The notes beneath the pieces are model-generated. The model searched no databases, was not told where the DNA came from, and was given only the letters and a program-made list of their open reading frames with translations. Shown here one piece after another: positions 32,738 to 41,682 of a DNA stretch of 64,000 nucleotides. Position 1 is the first letter of the stretch. Every line of letters begins with the position of its first letter. The stretch lies in NCBI RefSeq assembly GCF_900215205.1, contig NZ_OBDY01000018.1, positions 62,001-126,000 of the forward strand, written 5' to 3'. This DNA is from Paractinoplanes atraurantiacus. Lineage in GTDB: Bacteria > Actinomycetota > Actinomycetes > Mycobacteriales > Micromonosporaceae. The translations under genes were made by a program, and so were the position numbers.

Positions 32738-33553
32738 TCAGTCCTGACGGGTGAGGAGCGTGGCCAGCGAGGTCGCCGGGTGGCCGGTCAAGGTGGGGAT
32801 GTCGGCGGTGACCTGGGACAGCTCTCCGGCGGCTATAGCGGTGTAGGTGCTCACCCACGCGTCCAGCTGCCAGTCCGGAGCGTTGTATCGGCGCCTCGAC
32901 TCGTACGCCTCTTCGAGGGTCTCGTTGTGGAAGCGGGCCGGGCGGCCGGCCGCGGTCAAGGCGGCCGCGGCCTCGGTCATGGTCAGGGCCTCCGGGCCGG
33001 TCAGCGTGTAGGTGTGGCCGGCGTGCGGGGTGGGGTCGCGCAGGACCGCCGCCGCGGCGTCGGCGATGTCGTCCTGGGCCACGAAGGCGGCCCGGCCGCC
33101 GGCGGCGGGGCCGCGGATGACGCCGTCGTCGCCGGTCATGAACGGGAGGAAGTCGGCGTAGAGGCTGTCGCGCAGGAACGTGAAGGGCAGGCCGCTCTCC
33201 TCGATGTGCTGCTCGGTCGCCCAATGGTCGCGGGCCAGGGTGAAGGTCGCGGTGGGCGACGCCCCGGCGAACGAGATGTAGACCAGGTGGCCGATGCCGG
33301 CGGCCGCCGCGGCGTCGATGAAGGTGATGTGCTGGGCGACCCGGGCGGGGGTCTCGGCGCCCGACACCATGAGGACCGTGCCGGCGCCGGTCAGGGCCCG
33401 CCGGACAGCCTCGCCGTCGTCGTACGACGCGACCGCGACCTCGTGGCCGGCCGGCGCCCGGGAGGCGTCCCGGACCAGTAGGCGCAGGGGACCATTCAGG
33501 CGTTGCACGACTCGGCCGCCGAGGCGCCCGGTCGCGCCCGTCACCACGATCAT
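32738..33553 (-). CDS. NmrA/SDR-type NAD(P)-binding protein (271 aa)
   Basis: The dinucleotide-binding motif is at the N-terminus (VTGATGRLGGRVVQRL). Further signs are VLMVSGAETPARVAQH, HLVYISFAGASPTATF (catalytic region without the classic YxxxK) and a substrate part typical of NmrA/TMR-like reductases. It may be a quinone or nucleotide sensor-like reductase. Monocistronic; it ends before the LuxR regulator operon's other end. Confidence 0.88.
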   Translation of the reverse strand: MIVVTGATGRLGGRVVQRLNGPLRLLVRDASRAPAGHEVAVASYDDGEAVRRALTGAGTVLMVSGAETPARVAQHITFIDAAAAAGIGHLVYISFAGASPTATFTLARDHWATEQHIEESGLPFTFLRDSLYADFLPFMTGDDGVIRGPAAGGRAAFVAQDDIADAAAAVLRDPTPHAGHTYTLTGPEALTMTEAAAALTAAGRPARFHNETLEEAYESRRRYNAPDWQLDAWVSTYTAIAAGELSQVTADIPTLTGHPATSLATLLTRQD

Positions 33554-33562
33554 GGGTCCAGC

Positions 33563-34198
33563 CTACGAGCCCAGGTAGCGCAGGATGGCCAGGACCCGGC
33601 GGTTGTAGTCGGGCGCGGCGGCCAGGCCGAGCTTGTCGAAGATGGCGTTCACGTGTTTCTCGACGGCGCTCAGCGAGACGAACAGGCGCTCGGCCACGGC
33701 CACGTTCGTATATCCCGCGGCCATCAGGCGCAGGACATCGTTTTCGCGCGGGGTGAGACGGGTCAAACCCGAAGACCCGGACATCAGTTGCCGTACGACC
33801 TCAGGGTCGAGCACGGTCGAGCCGTCCGCGACCCGGTCGAGGGCGTCCAGGAAGTCTCCGACCTGGGCCACCCGGTCCTTCAGCAGGTAGCCGACCCCGT
33901 CCGGCCGGTCGGCCAGCAGTTGCGAGGCGTAGCGCTTCTCGACGTACTGGGAAAGTACTAGTACACCGACCTGCGGCCGGCGCCGGCGGATCTCCAGGGC
34001 CGCGCGCAAACCGTCGTCGGTGTTGGTGGGCGGCATCCGGACGTCGGTGATCACGACGTCCGGCCGGGCCGCTTCGACGGCCGGCACCAGGTCGACGGCG
34101 GAAGCGACGGCGGCCACCACGTCGTGGCCTTCCTCGGCCAGAAGCCGGACCAGGCCTTCGCGCAGCAGCGTGGAATCCTCGGCGAGCACTATCCGCAC
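33563..34198 (-). CDS. NarL/LuxR-family response regulator (211 aa)
   Basis: The receiver domain starts VRIVLAEDS at GTG 34198, with the phospho-acceptor Asp52 (ITDVRMPP) and Lys in LLKDRVAQ. The C-terminal LuxR HTH is LTPRENDVLRLMAAGYTNVAVA followed by VEKHVNAIFDKLGL (two segments shown). It overlaps the end of the kinase gene by 10 bases, so the two are a translationally coupled pair. Confidence 0.92.
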   Translation of the reverse strand: MRIVLAEDSTLLREGLVRLLAEEGHDVVAAVASAVDLVPAVEAARPDVVITDVRMPPTNTDDGLRAALEIRRRRPQVGVLVLSQYVEKRYASQLLADRPDGVGYLLKDRVAQVGDFLDALDRVADGSTVLDPEVVRQLMSGSSGLTRLTPRENDVLRLMAAGYTNVAVAERLFVSLSAVEKHVNAIFDKLGLAAAPDYNRRVLAILRYLGS

Positions 34199-35367
34199 GG
34201 CAGCGAGACCCGGATCGTGGTGCCGCCGCCGGGCGGGCTGTCGAGCTCGAACCGGCCGTCCAGCGCGGCCACCCGATCGGCCAAGCCGCGCAGCCCGGAC
34301 CCGTCGAGCGAGGCCCCGCCGGCGCCGTCGTCGCCGATCACCATCCGCACCCCCGGGCTCAGCCGCACGGTGATCACCGTAGCCCCGGCGTGCTTGGCCG
34401 TGTTGGTGATGGCCTCGCACGCGACGAAGTAGAGAACGGTCTCGATCGGGCGAGGAGGGCGTTCGACCAGGTCGTACGTGACACGGACGGGCACCGGGGA
34501 GCGCTGGGCGACCATGGTCAGCACGTCCTCGAGGGTGCCGTGCTCCAAAGCGGACGGATAGACCCGCCACGCCACCTCGCGCAGCTCGTCGATGGCCCGT
34601 TGCGCGTCCTCGTGGGCCTGCGCGAGCAACTCGGCGGCCCGGTCGGGCGACCGGCGGGCCCGCCCCAGCAGCATGCCGAGGGCGACCAGCCGTTGTTGCA
34701 GCCCATCGTGCAGGTCACGCTCGATGCGACGGCGCTCGGCGTCGACCGCGTCGATCACCCCGGCCCGGCTGACGGTCAGTTCGGTGATGCGCCGTTCCAG
34801 CTCTTCACGGGTGCCGGCGGCCAGCAGCGTGCGCAGCAGCCGCCGGTCCAGCGCCACCGTGCTGGCCATCGCCTGCAGGTCGAGCAGCAACAACGCGGAC
34901 CCGAACAGAATCTGCTCCAGCAGCCCCACCACCGACATCTCACCGACGGCGACCGCGTGCACGACAATGCCGGCCAGCACCAGCCCAACCAGCAGCATGC
35001 CAACGGTCAGCAGCCCGAGGAACGCCGGCAGCAGCCGCGCCGCCAGAAACCGAAACGCACGCCGCGCATCGAAGCGAACCGGCTCGACCCCAAGCCGGCG
35101 ACGTTCGAATTCGGCAAGCCTCAGCGCGTACGGATGAAGCCCCACCCGAAACCCCGACACCACCGCCACCAGGAGAAAAAGCCCTTCGGCCACCCCACTC
35201 AGCACACCACCCGCAACCGTGCCGACCAGCCGAAGAACCACCCGCCCCCAGCCACCTACCGCCCGCCCCCGCCCCGAGCCGCCCGGGCTTCGGGGCCAGC
35301 CTCGCCAGGTGCGTACCCGGCCGCGCGGGGGCCGGGTGGGGGATCGATCGGCGGGCACGTCAGTCAT
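34189..35367 (-). CDS. HisKA_3 sensor histidine kinase (392 aa)
   Basis: Two or three hydrophobic segments (VLRLVGTVAGGVLSGV, LPAFLGLLTVGMLLVGLVLA, LFGSALLLLDLQAMA) are followed by the HisKA_3 H-box (RRRIERDLHDGLQQRLVALG) and an ATPase domain (CEAITNTAKHAGAT, GDDGAGG, GLRGLADRVAALDG). It partners the response regulator downstream. It overlaps the DedA gene by 8 bases, making a three-gene operon. Signal unknown; the DedA link hints at envelope stress or membrane potential. Confidence 0.92.
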   Translation of the reverse strand: MTDVPADRSPTRPPRGRVRTWRGWPRSPGGSGRGRAVGGWGRVVLRLVGTVAGGVLSGVAEGLFLLVAVVSGFRVGLHPYALRLAEFERRRLGVEPVRFDARRAFRFLAARLLPAFLGLLTVGMLLVGLVLAGIVVHAVAVGEMSVVGLLEQILFGSALLLLDLQAMASTVALDRRLLRTLLAAGTREELERRITELTVSRAGVIDAVDAERRRIERDLHDGLQQRLVALGMLLGRARRSPDRAAELLAQAHEDAQRAIDELREVAWRVYPSALEHGTLEDVLTMVAQRSPVPVRVTYDLVERPPRPIETVLYFVACEAITNTAKHAGATVITVRLSPGVRMVIGDDGAGGASLDGSGLRGLADRVAALDGRFELDSPPGGGTTIRVSLPCG

Positions 35368-35959
35368 TCTGCCTGCGCAACAATCGATTTCCGACGAAAT
35401 AAGCGACCAGCAGGGCGCAAGCGGCGATCACGACGTTCTGGAAGGTACCCACATAGGACTCGATGGCGGTCCAGTTGGCGCCGAGCGCGTAGCCGGCCAG
35501 CACGAAAGTGGCGTTCCAGATCAGGCTGCCGAGCGTGGTGCAGAGCAGGAACGTGCGGAGCCGCATCCGTTCGACGCCGGCCGGGACCGAGACGAGGCTG
35601 CGGAAGATCGGGATCATGCGCCCAAAGAAGACGGCCTTGGTGCCGTGGCGGCCGAACCAGGCTTCCGTACGGTCGAGATCTTCGACCTTGACCAGCGGCA
35701 GCCGCGCGGCGATGGCACGAACGCGGTCGCGGCCGAGCGCGGCGCCGATGTAATAGAGCGCGACGGCGCCGATGACCGAGCCGAGCGTGGTCCACGCGAT
35801 GGCGGCGGCGACGTTCATGCGCCCCTGACCGGCGATGAAGCCGGCCAGGGGAAGGATCACTTCACTTGGGATGGGCGGAAACAGGTTTTCCAGGGCTACG
35901 GCGAGGCCCGCGCCGGGCCCACCGAAGCGCTCCACCAAGTCGGTGACGAAAGAGGTCAT
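35360..35959 (-). CDS. DedA-family membrane protein (199 aa)
   Basis: The signature ENLFPPIPSEVILPLAGF near the N-terminus and GRMIPIFRSLVSVPAGVERM in the middle are typical of DedA/SNARE-associated proteins. These act in lipid carrier flipping (undecaprenyl phosphate) and membrane homeostasis. About five hydrophobic segments. First gene of the DedA-kinase-regulator operon. Confidence 0.92.
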   Translation of the reverse strand: MTSFVTDLVERFGGPGAGLAVALENLFPPIPSEVILPLAGFIAGQGRMNVAAAIAWTTLGSVIGAVALYYIGAALGRDRVRAIAARLPLVKVEDLDRTEAWFGRHGTKAVFFGRMIPIFRSLVSVPAGVERMRLRTFLLCTTLGSLIWNATFVLAGYALGANWTAIESYVGTFQNVVIAACALLVAYFVGNRLLRRQND

Positions 35960-36013
35960 GGGAACGACCGTAGAAATCGGGCGATCCCCGGACCATGAGG
36001 GCGGCCGCCGACC

Positions 36014-37363
36014 TTACCTGGGGAAAACCGCAGGGTGTACGGAGTCGTCGAGCACCCGGGCGGTGGCCAGCGAGTCAGCGAAGCGTCCCGGATCGAGATC
36101 GAGCCCGCCGGGAACCCAGGAGAGGGGCCTCGAGATCCGCAAGGGGCCGCCGCCAGGTGAGGACGCGTCGGCCGAGGTTCGAGAGGGGTGGCCGCTGGGG
36201 GAGGAGGCGTCGGGCGAGATCTGCGGGTGGGTGTCGCGTGTCGAGGTGTGGTCGGCCGAGGCCTGCGAAGGGCTGCTCGGGGTCAGCGGGAGGTCGGCGG
36301 TCATGGCGACCAGGATCTCGTGGGGGGTCATGCCGGCCGACTGGAGAAGGCGGATCTCCCGGGGGTTGATCGCGGGTGGGAGAGGGCCGTTGCCGAGGTC
36401 GGTGCCGTAGCGGACGTGACCGCCGTACGACAAGAAGAGCCGGAGGTTGGCGACGGCCGTGACCGACTCGGGGGTCGGCCGGCCCCAGCCGTGGATGTCG
36501 AGGGTGCTGATCCAGGTCATGCGGGTGGCGCAGTCGCGGGCGAGGCCGGGGTCGAGTGGCTCGGTCCACGGGGTGTGCGCGAGGAAGGAGGCGCCGGACT
36601 CGAGGGCGAGCCGGACGGTGCCGGGGCCTTCGGCGTGGACCACTACGGGAACGCCCTCGCCGGCGACGGCGGCCATGATCTCGGGGGAGAGCAGCGGGCC
36701 GCCGGCGTGGGCGGTGACCTTGATGAGGGTCGCGCCGAGGGACTTCGCCTCGGCCACGGCCTCGACGGCGTCGGCGGGGGAGCGGAGCTCGCGCCAGCTG
36801 CCGGCGGGCGCCCAGGAACGATCGCTCGGATAGCCGCCAGGCGCGGTGAGAAAAGGACCGGCATATCGGATTTGCGGCATCTTGCGACGCTCGTGGTCGG
36901 CGGCCAGGGCGGCCACTGTGGACGGCTCGCCGCCGAGATCCCAGACGCCGGCGATGCCCCCGGCCCGCACCGTGGCGAGATCGACCAGCGCGGAGTGCAC
37001 GTGAGCGTCGACCAGCCCGGGCAGCAGCGTCCCCGGAAGGCGCCGGGTGTCACCGGGAAAGTCCACCACGAGGGAAAATTCGGAAATGTCCGAGTGGGAG
37101 TGGGTGGACACCGCGGGTTGGAAGCGGGCGCTGGGGTGCGGGGCGGTGCTGGGGTGTGCGGCGGTGCTGGAGTGCGCGGCGGCGCTGGGGTGTGCGGCGG
37201 CGCTGGGGTGTGCGGCGGCGCTGGAGTGTGCGGCGGCGCTGAGGTGCAAGGCGGCGGCTGGGGGTGGGGCGGTCGGCGGTGTGCCGGCGGCATGGTGGAG
37301 GGCGGCGCCCGTGTGGAGGTGGCCGTTCCACCAGATGGAGTCGGCGGTCAGGTGTGGGGTCAC
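36014..37363 (-). CDS. Amidohydrolase with low-complexity insertions (449 aa), last gene of kynurenine operon
   Basis: The metal-dependent hydrolase core is clear: PGLVDAHVHS (HxH), LIKVTAHAGG (Lys and His), VVHAEGPG, TPW and GTDLGNG (Asp). GTG 37363 overlaps the kynureninase TGA (GTGA). Two disordered insertions are unusual: an N-terminal one built of A-A-A-H-P/S-S repeats (37143-37250) and a Ser/Pro/Asp/His-rich one near the C-terminus (about 36130-36290). In kyn operons an arylformamidase is expected between KynA and KynU; none of the known cyclase-type is here, so this enzyme might hydrolyse N-formylkynurenine, but that is inference. Confidence 0.82.
   Translation of the reverse strand: MTPHLTADSIWWNGHLHTGAALHHAAGTPPTAPPPAAALHLSAAAHSSAAAHPSAAAHPSAAAHSSTAAHPSTAPHPSARFQPAVSTHSHSDISEFSLVVDFPGDTRRLPGTLLPGLVDAHVHSALVDLATVRAGGIAGVWDLGGEPSTVAALAADHERRKMPQIRYAGPFLTAPGGYPSDRSWAPAGSWRELRSPADAVEAVAEAKSLGATLIKVTAHAGGPLLSPEIMAAVAGEGVPVVVHAEGPGTVRLALESGASFLAHTPWTEPLDPGLARDCATRMTWISTLDIHGWGRPTPESVTAVANLRLFLSYGGHVRYGTDLGNGPLPPAINPREIRLLQSAGMTPHEILVAMTADLPLTPSSPSQASADHTSTRDTHPQISPDASSPSGHPSRTSADASSPGGGPLRISRPLSWVPGGLDLDPGRFADSLATARVLDDSVHPAVFPR
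37143..37250 (-). repeat. In-frame 18-bp tandem repeat array in the amidohydrolase gene
   Basis: Six consecutive 18-bp units with the plus-strand pattern gcggYgctggRgtgYgcg, plus a degenerate unit before them. On the coding strand each unit encodes A-A-A-H-(P/S)-S or a close variant (T for A). Being a multiple of 3, copy-number change would keep the frame. Confidence 0.85.
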
Positions 37364-38556
37364 AGGAGGGTGCGCAGGGTGGACAGGCCGTGGTGGACCT
37401 CGGCGAAGCTGGTGCTCAGGGGGGCCGGGCCTATGCGCAGGCCGTCGGGGCGGCGGTAGTCGGGGATCACGCCCGCGGCCCAGAGCGGTTCCAGGAGCTG
37501 TTCGAAGCCGGGGCGCTTCAAGGTGATGTGCCCGCCCCGGCGGGCCGGAGTGCGCGGGCTGACCACCTCGACGCCGTGCGGTACCAGCCACTCGTCGGCC
37601 AGGTCCAGGGCGTAGGAGGTCAGGAGCAGGGATTTCGCCCGTACGGCCTCGATGGTCGCCTCTTCCAGAACGTCCAGGTTGGCGTGCAGCGGGACCATGG
37701 CCAGGATCGGCGGGGTGCCGCTGAGCAGGGCCCGTGAGCCCTTCGCCGGCTCGTAGCCGGGGCCCATCTCGAAGGACGCCCGGTGGCCCATCCAGCCCTG
37801 GATCGGCTGGTGGAGCTCGCCGAGCAGGTCGGCCCTCATGTAGGCGAAGGCCGGAGCGCCGGGGCCGCCGTTGAGGTATTTGTACGTGCAGCCCACGGCC
37901 AGGTCGACGCCCCACGCGTCCAGCTCGATCGGCACCGAGCCGGCCGAGTGGCAGAGGTCCCACATGGTCAGGGCGCCGGCCTCGTGGGCGATCCGGTTGA
38001 TCTCGGCGACGTCGGCCAGCCAGCCCGAGCGGTACGCGACGTGGCTGAACAGGACCATCGCCGTGCGCTCGTCGACGACCTCGGCGACCTGTGCCGGGTC
38101 GACGCCCTCCTCGGGCGAGACGGAGATCCACACCAGCTCGAGGCCGCGTTCGGCGGCGATGCCCTCCAGCACGTACCGGTCCGTCGGGAAGTTGTCGGTG
38201 TCCAGCACCACGCGGCGGCGGCCGGGGCGGGCGTCCACCGCGGCCCGGGCCAGCTTGTAGATGAGCACGGTGGTGGAGTCGGCCACCACCACCTGGCCCG
38301 GCGCCGCGCCCAGGGCGATCGCGCCCAGGCGGTCGCCCAGCGTGAGCGGCCACTCCAGCCAGCCGTCGGTCCAACCCTGGATCAAACGATTCGCCCATTG
38401 CCTACGGATGAACTCGTCCATCAGGTCGGCGGTGGCCTTCAACGGCCGGCCCAGCGAGTTGCCGTCCAGATAGGAGGCGACCCCGTCGGCCGCCAGGAAT
38501 CGGTCGCGGAAGTGCGCCAGCGGGTCGGCCGCGTCCAGGGCGAGAGGGTCGGTCAA
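37360..38556 (-). CDS. kynU: Kynureninase (398 aa)
   Basis: A PLP fold-type I enzyme that cleaves kynurenine to anthranilate and alanine. Signs include LDGNSLGRPLKA near the N-terminus, FPTDRYVLEGIA, LFSHVAYRSGWLADV, MWDLCHSAGS and the PLP-Lys region VGCTYKYLNGGPGAPAF. The start is probably TTG 38556, whose bases overlap the kynA stop (TTGA); no ATG or GTG is better placed. Length is normal. It is the middle gene of kynA-kynU-amidohydrolase. Confidence 0.93.
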   Translation of the reverse strand: MTDPLALDAADPLAHFRDRFLAADGVASYLDGNSLGRPLKATADLMDEFIRRQWANRLIQGWTDGWLEWPLTLGDRLGAIALGAAPGQVVVADSTTVLIYKLARAAVDARPGRRRVVLDTDNFPTDRYVLEGIAAERGLELVWISVSPEEGVDPAQVAEVVDERTAMVLFSHVAYRSGWLADVAEINRIAHEAGALTMWDLCHSAGSVPIELDAWGVDLAVGCTYKYLNGGPGAPAFAYMRADLLGELHQPIQGWMGHRASFEMGPGYEPAKGSRALLSGTPPILAMVPLHANLDVLEEATIEAVRAKSLLLTSYALDLADEWLVPHGVEVVSPRTPARRGGHITLKRPGFEQLLEPLWAAGVIPDYRRPDGLRIGPAPLSTSFAEVHHGLSTLRTLL

Positions 38557-39407
38557 CTTGTGGCTCCGATTTCCGTGCGTACGGCGTACAACTCGGGAAA
38601 GAACGTCAGATCCAGCGCCTTGCGCAGGAAATCGACGCCGCTGGACCCACCCGTGCCCCGTTTGAAGCCGATCGTGCGCTCCACCGTCTTGAGGTGGCGG
38701 AAGCGCCAGAGCTGGAAGTTCTCCTCCAGGTCGACCAGTTCCTCGCAGGCCTCGTAGGCCTCCCAGAACCGCTCCGGATCGCTGTAGATCCGCACGAAGA
38801 CCGGCACGAGGTCCTCGTCGAAGTGGTGGGGCTCGGCGACGTCGCGGTGCAGCTGCTCGGCCGGGATGTCGTGGCCGTGACGTGACAGATAGCGCAGGAA
38901 CTCGTCGTACACACTCGGGGTTTCCAAGGCCTCGACGAGCAGCTCGCGGGCCGACTGGTCGTCGTCGAAGAGCGACAGCATGCGGCGGTCCTTGTTGCCG
39001 AGCATGAACTCGACCGCGCGGTACTGGTACGACTGGAAGCCGGACGATGTGCCCAGGAAGGAACGGAACTCCGAATATTCGCTCGGGGTGAGCGTGGCCA
39101 GCACCGACCACTGCTCGGTGAGGGTGCGCTGGATGTGTTTGACGCGGGCCAGGCCCTTCAGCGCCGGGCGCAGGTCGTCCTTGGCCAGGTACCGCTGCAC
39201 GGCGCGCAGCTCGTGCAGCACCAGCTTGAGCCAGAGCTCGGAGGTCTGGTGCTGCAGGATGAACAGCAGCTCGTCGTGGTGCTCGGGGACGCTGACCGGG
39301 TGCTGGGCGCCGAGGATCTCGTCCAGGTGCAGATAGCGGCCGTACGAAAGGTTGACCTTGAAGTCACGGACGATGCCGTCCTCCATCGGTCGCTGGTCAG
39401 GTGCCAT
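38553..39407 (-). CDS. kynA: Tryptophan 2,3-dioxygenase (284 aa)
   Basis: A heme enzyme that oxidises tryptophan to N-formylkynurenine. Hallmarks: LSYGRYLHLDEILGAQHP, HDELLFILQHQTSELWLKL and SSGFQSYQYRAVEFMLG, with RHLKTVERTIGFKRGTGGSS at the C-terminal substrate loop. Length matches the family. First gene of the operon, upstream of kynU with overlapping stop and start. Products are anthranilate and alanine for catabolism or secondary metabolism. Confidence 0.95.
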   Translation of the reverse strand: MAPDQRPMEDGIVRDFKVNLSYGRYLHLDEILGAQHPVSVPEHHDELLFILQHQTSELWLKLVLHELRAVQRYLAKDDLRPALKGLARVKHIQRTLTEQWSVLATLTPSEYSEFRSFLGTSSGFQSYQYRAVEFMLGNKDRRMLSLFDDDQSARELLVEALETPSVYDEFLRYLSRHGHDIPAEQLHRDVAEPHHFDEDLVPVFVRIYSDPERFWEAYEACEELVDLEENFQLWRFRHLKTVERTIGFKRGTGGSSGVDFLRKALDLTFFPELYAVRTEIGATS

Positions 39408-39429
39408 CCCTGAAGGGAATCACACGACC

Positions 39430-39840
39430 TCAGACATTGGCGAGTGACCCGTTGGTAAGGATCGGACCCCAGTAGACCCACTGACCGTCGTGGCGCACGA
39501 AACGGCTGCGCTCGACCATGTCGCCGGGCTTGCCGCGATCGGTGTAGTGGGCACGGAACTCGACGACGCCCTCGGTGTCGAACATGCCGCCGCGCTCGGT
39601 CTCGATGATCTCCAGGCCGGTCCAGCGCAGGTGCCGGTCGGGCTCGATGCGCTCGGGGCGGGTCTTGGGATGCCAGGACCGCAGGACGTACGCGTCGTCG
39701 TCGCGCGCGAAGGCGGAGAACCGTGACCGCATCAGCGCCTCGGCCGTGGCCGGCTTTCCGCCCCGGTGGATCGGCTCGCAGCATTCCGCGTAAGGCAGGC
39801 CGCGCCCGCACGGGCACGCGGTGGTCGTCTTCTTCGCCAT
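39430..39840 (-). CDS. YchJ-like UPF0225 protein with SEC-C-type zinc motif (136 aa)
   Basis: The N-terminus carries ACPCGRGLPYAECCEPIHRG, a Cys-rich SEC-C-like metal site, and the rest (ALMRSRFSAFARDDDAYVLR, WVYWGPI) matches the UPF0225/YchJ family with a NTF2-like fold. The start ATG 39840 gives the usual N-terminus; the frame extends 11 residues more without character. Function unknown. A 22-base gap separates it from kynA. Confidence 0.88.
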   Translation of the reverse strand: MAKKTTTACPCGRGLPYAECCEPIHRGGKPATAEALMRSRFSAFARDDDAYVLRSWHPKTRPERIEPDRHLRWTGLEIIETERGGMFDTEGVVEFRAHYTDRGKPGDMVERSRFVRHDGQWVYWGPILTNGSLANV

Positions 39841-39848
39841 GGCTCCAT

Positions 39849-40241
39849 TTAACCGCTGATCATCTTTTGACAACGTTCCAGCTCGGCGATGGTCTTCTCC
39901 ACGGCCTCGACGGCGGTGGCGGTGCCGGTGCGGATGCCGTCGACCTCGGCGTCGATCCGGTTGGTGGCGGTGGCGGTCTGGCTGGCCAGCTGCTGCACCT
40001 CGCCGGCGACGACGGCGAAGCCCTTGCCCGCCTCGCCGGCCCGGGCGGCCTCGATGGTGGCGTTGAGGGCGAGCAGGTTGGTCTGCTTGGCGATGGTGGC
40101 GATGAGCTGGACGACCTGTTCGATCTCGGCGCTGCTCACGGCCAGCCGTTCGATCACCGAGGCGGCGTCGCGCGCAGCACGCACCGCCGCCTCGGTGGCG
40201 CTCGCCAGATCACCGGCGAGCCGCTGATCCGCATCGGTCAT
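39849..40241 (-). CDS. Stand-alone chemoreceptor signalling-tip protein (130 aa)
   Basis: Almost the whole protein is the conserved hairpin of methyl-accepting chemotaxis proteins (IEQVVQLIATIAKQTNLLAL, NATIEAARAGEAGKGFAVVA, EVQQLASQTATATNRI). No transmembrane segment, sensor domain or HAMP is present, and the helices are far shorter than in a receptor. No CheA or CheW gene is nearby. It may be a cytoplasmic mini-receptor or a remnant of a larger gene. Confidence 0.82.
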   Translation of the reverse strand: MTDADQRLAGDLASATEAAVRAARDAASVIERLAVSSAEIEQVVQLIATIAKQTNLLALNATIEAARAGEAGKGFAVVAGEVQQLASQTATATNRIDAEVDGIRTGTATAVEAVEKTIAELERCQKMISG

Positions 40242-40261
40242 CGCGCCTCCCCTTGCGGCTC

Positions 40262-41413
40262 CTACGGTGCCACTGGCGGGGCCGCGTCGTAGGGGATTCC
40301 GCGCGATTGGAGCGCTTTGCGCGCCGCTTTGGCCACGACAGCCGACGAATCCCGCGTCAGCGGCCCCACATCGGCGGCGCGGAGGCAGTCGATGGCGGCG
40401 AGCGCTTTGACCGCCGCGGCCCGCACACGCGGCTCGCCGTGCCGCAGGAGCGGAACGAGAAGCGCTTCGTCGGCGTAGCGGCCGACCTCACCCAGCCCAG
40501 CCACGGTCGCCGGGACGGGGCCGGTGGACACCGCGGCGCGGTAGTGGGCGAGCGGGTCGGTGGCGCGGCTGCGGGCGTAGGCGCGGACGATCGGCGCCGG
40601 GTCGTCCATCAGGGCGGTCACCTCGTCGTCCAGGCCCAGGCGGGCCAGGCCGACGAGTGCGCTAGCCCGGACGCCGGAGAAGCGGGACCGCACGAGGAGG
40701 CGCAGCGTGGCGACGTCGGCGGTGGCGCTGACGGCGTCGACGCTGCGCAGCCGGATGATCGGGTCCTTGGCGTGCACGGCGAAGTGCACGAGGTCGTCGT
40801 GGCTCCAGCGGCCGAGATCGGCCCCGATCTCATAGGCGAGGCGCCGCTCGCGCTGGTTGCGCGAACGGACCAGGGCGCGTCCGAGCTCGTCGAAGCGCCC
40901 GGCGAGCGCCTCGCGGAGGTGGGTCATGGCCCAGCCCCCGCGACGGCGCGAAGCCGTGTAGGCGGCCATGGGGAGAACGGCGGGCAGGTGGCGAGCGAGA
41001 TCCGCGTCGAGGATCCGGGCGACGGCCGCGCGGGCGGCTTCGCGGACCTGGCGGACCCAGTCGCCGCAGCGCAGCACGAGGAAGGGAAACAGTGATGTCT
41101 CGGAAGCGTCGGCCAGGGCGACCACGGCGCTCTCGCGGATGTGGCCGTCGCGGCTCATCGTGGCCAGGGCCGCGGTGAGCGGGGAGGGGCGGTCGAGGAA
41201 GTAGGACTCGGGGGCGATGACGGACTCCCGCAGGTACGAGCGGCAGCGTGCGTCGAGGTCGGCGAGCAGCCGAGGGCGGCGGACCAGCTCGGTCACCTCG
41301 ACCCGGCGGTCGGCCAAGGCGGGCAGCAACTCGTCCAGGGCTTCGCCGCCGCGCCGCGCGGCCCGGCGCAGGATCTCGTCGGAGGCGAGCGCGGACGGCG
41401 ATGTGTCGGTCAT
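40262..41413 (-). CDS. HEAT-repeat protein (383 aa)
   Basis: Repeated helical pairs with Ala/Leu/Arg patterns (IRESAVVALADASETSLFPF, PIIRLRSVDAVSATADVATL, VRASALVGLARLGLDDEV, PRVRAAAVKALAAIDCLRA) indicate an all-helical solenoid, probably a protein-interaction scaffold. The start is ATG 41413; open frame beyond it lacks character. No catalytic residues. The region 41414-41682 is the promoter space shared with the LacI gene. Confidence 0.8.
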   Translation of the reverse strand: MTDTSPSALASDEILRRAARRGGEALDELLPALADRRVEVTELVRRPRLLADLDARCRSYLRESVIAPESYFLDRPSPLTAALATMSRDGHIRESAVVALADASETSLFPFLVLRCGDWVRQVREAARAAVARILDADLARHLPAVLPMAAYTASRRRGGWAMTHLREALAGRFDELGRALVRSRNQRERRLAYEIGADLGRWSHDDLVHFAVHAKDPIIRLRSVDAVSATADVATLRLLVRSRFSGVRASALVGLARLGLDDEVTALMDDPAPIVRAYARSRATDPLAHYRAAVSTGPVPATVAGLGEVGRYADEALLVPLLRHGEPRVRAAAVKALAAIDCLRAADVGPLTRDSSAVVAKAARKALQSRGIPYDAAPPVAP

Positions 41414-41682
41414 CGCGACATCGTGGCGCACGGGCGGGGCGGCCGTCCGCTGGTTTTCGGGGGCCGGCGTTATGGAACCGTGGTGCAAGGGATGACTGGG
41501 AAATCTCAGCGGAGAGCGATCACTTAACCGCTTCACGGCGCGGATCTTCGATACGGGGCGCAACAATGTCGAAACATGATCGACTCATGTGATGACGGGA
41601 TCTGAAATTCTCGACGTCGCCCGCTGAAAAATCTGCAACTGGCCGTTCAGAAATTGCAGCGGCCTGACGTAGGCTGTCGGGC
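41414..41682. promoter_or_regulatory. Divergent control region upstream of the LacI gene
   Basis: About 270 bases without genes. Inverted hexamers ctgcaa (41633-41638) and ttgcag (41654-41659) lie 25-50 bases upstream of the LacI start and could be operator half-sites. Nothing else is recognised. Confidence 0.35.

Noticed and set aside
37143..37250. Tandem array considered as a CRISPR
   Set aside because: Units are 18 bp, directly adjacent without spacers and encode a peptide repeat in a real gene.
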